Shown piece after piece: positions 63,875 to 64,000 of a stretch of DNA of 64,000 nt. The position numbers were made by a program, and so were the translations under genes. The notes under the pieces were generated by a model. The model made no database searches. It was not told the origin of the DNA and was given only the letters and a program-made list of their open reading frames with translations. Origin of the DNA: an uncultured Bacteroidales bacterium (lineage in GTDB: Bacteria > Bacteroidota > Bacteroidia > Bacteroidales > Paludibacteraceae); the NCBI GenBank assembly GCA_902774185.1, contig CACYHE010000008.1:84978-148977 (forward strand). Direction: 5' to 3'. How positions within the stretch are numbered: position 1 is the first letter of the stretch; every line of letters begins with the position of its first letter.

Positions 63875-64000
63875 ATTAGTATTGATGCGATAACTTTAAG
63901 AAAAAAAACAGACAAAACACTTTTGAATGATTAAAAACTTTGTTTTTTGTGTCAATTACTGCTAAAAACTCCTTAAAAATATATTTTTAGATAGTTTTTA
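63875..64000. repeat. copy 2 of the inverted-repeat element, cut by the window edge
   Basis: ATTAGTATTGATGCGATAA (63875-63893), TTTTGAATGATTAA (63921-63934), ACTGCTAAAAACTCCTTAAA and TTTTTAGATAG blocks follow in the same order and spacing as copy 1. The right inverted repeat would lie beyond 64000. Together the two copies flank mutS2. Confidence 0.75.

Overview
The window is chromosomal DNA from a member of the Bacteroidales. Evidence: at least sixteen promoters of the Bacteroidetes type (TTG, then 19-20 bp, then TAnnTTTG), a SusC/RagA receptor, a fused MurF-Alr, a fused DAHP synthase-chorismate mutase, a complete Bat (aerotolerance) operon, and DUF4301, DUF5020 and DUF5686 proteins. The genus cannot be named from sequence alone. 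No rRNA genes, transposase genes, CRISPR array or prophage were seen; one tRNA (Leu, anticodon TAG) is present.

Layout. 1-1694: N-terminal part of a SusC-like receptor (minus). 1892-5207: M16 peptidase, tRNA-Leu, and a minus operon SufT-like/lpxH/mazG. 5365-9947: htpG, murF-alr (MurF half shortened) and an orphan ABC ATPase. 10026-14930: an A+T-rich islet of small unknown genes ending in two lipoproteins, with a hairpin-rich candidate non-coding RNA at about 10725-11030. 15095-19553: a tightly overlapped minus operon (BadF/BadG-type sugar kinase, GT2, SpoIID-like protein, THUMP-like methyltransferase), plausibly cell-wall related. 19682-22621: DUF4301, DUF5020 and a membrane protein, using two pairs of divergent promoters. 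22801-27347: rimP-nusA-infB. 27477-35818: the Bat operon moxR-DUF58-unknown-batA-batB-batC-batD-batE, read leftwards. 36402-37169: an unknown protein with a structured leader. 37430-44272: a 2280-residue secreted protein with two PCMD-like domains and about 18 cadherin-like beta-sandwich repeats. 44404-45943: GT4 and a small DMT-type membrane protein. 45946-52809: a five-gene minus operon (lipoprotein, DAHP synthase-chorismate mutase, DUF5686, outer-membrane barrel, LTA-synthase-like sulfatase-fold enzyme). 53002-58347: a 1727-residue glycan-binding-type secreted protein and a 46-residue companion. 58639-59348: MNT/HEPN pair. 59731-63767: glucosaminidase with LysM, DUF721 and mutS2, the last flanked by two copies of an unrecognised element with inverted repeats.

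The most unusual property is a set of short degenerate tandem repeat families (units of about 7-11 bp) present at more than forty places. They lie just after stop codons, just before start codons, across stop/start junctions, and in frame inside genes, where they encode linkers such as ITNDQxQITN, SNNxKQPQTTSNN or LSTLNSQLSTLNS. Some families keep a fixed orientation relative to transcription and a fixed position relative to stop or start codons. Several genes (spoIID-like, the methyltransferase, DAHP synthase, DUF721, mutS2) begin with TTG or GTG exactly within or at the border of a repeat, and the ATG of rimP and of the sulfatase-fold gene are themselves part of repeat units. I know of no description of this as a system; it is the first thing to check. 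A second general feature is a near-palindrome TTGCATATATGCAA overlapping the -33 element of most promoters, which lets one site serve two divergent promoters.
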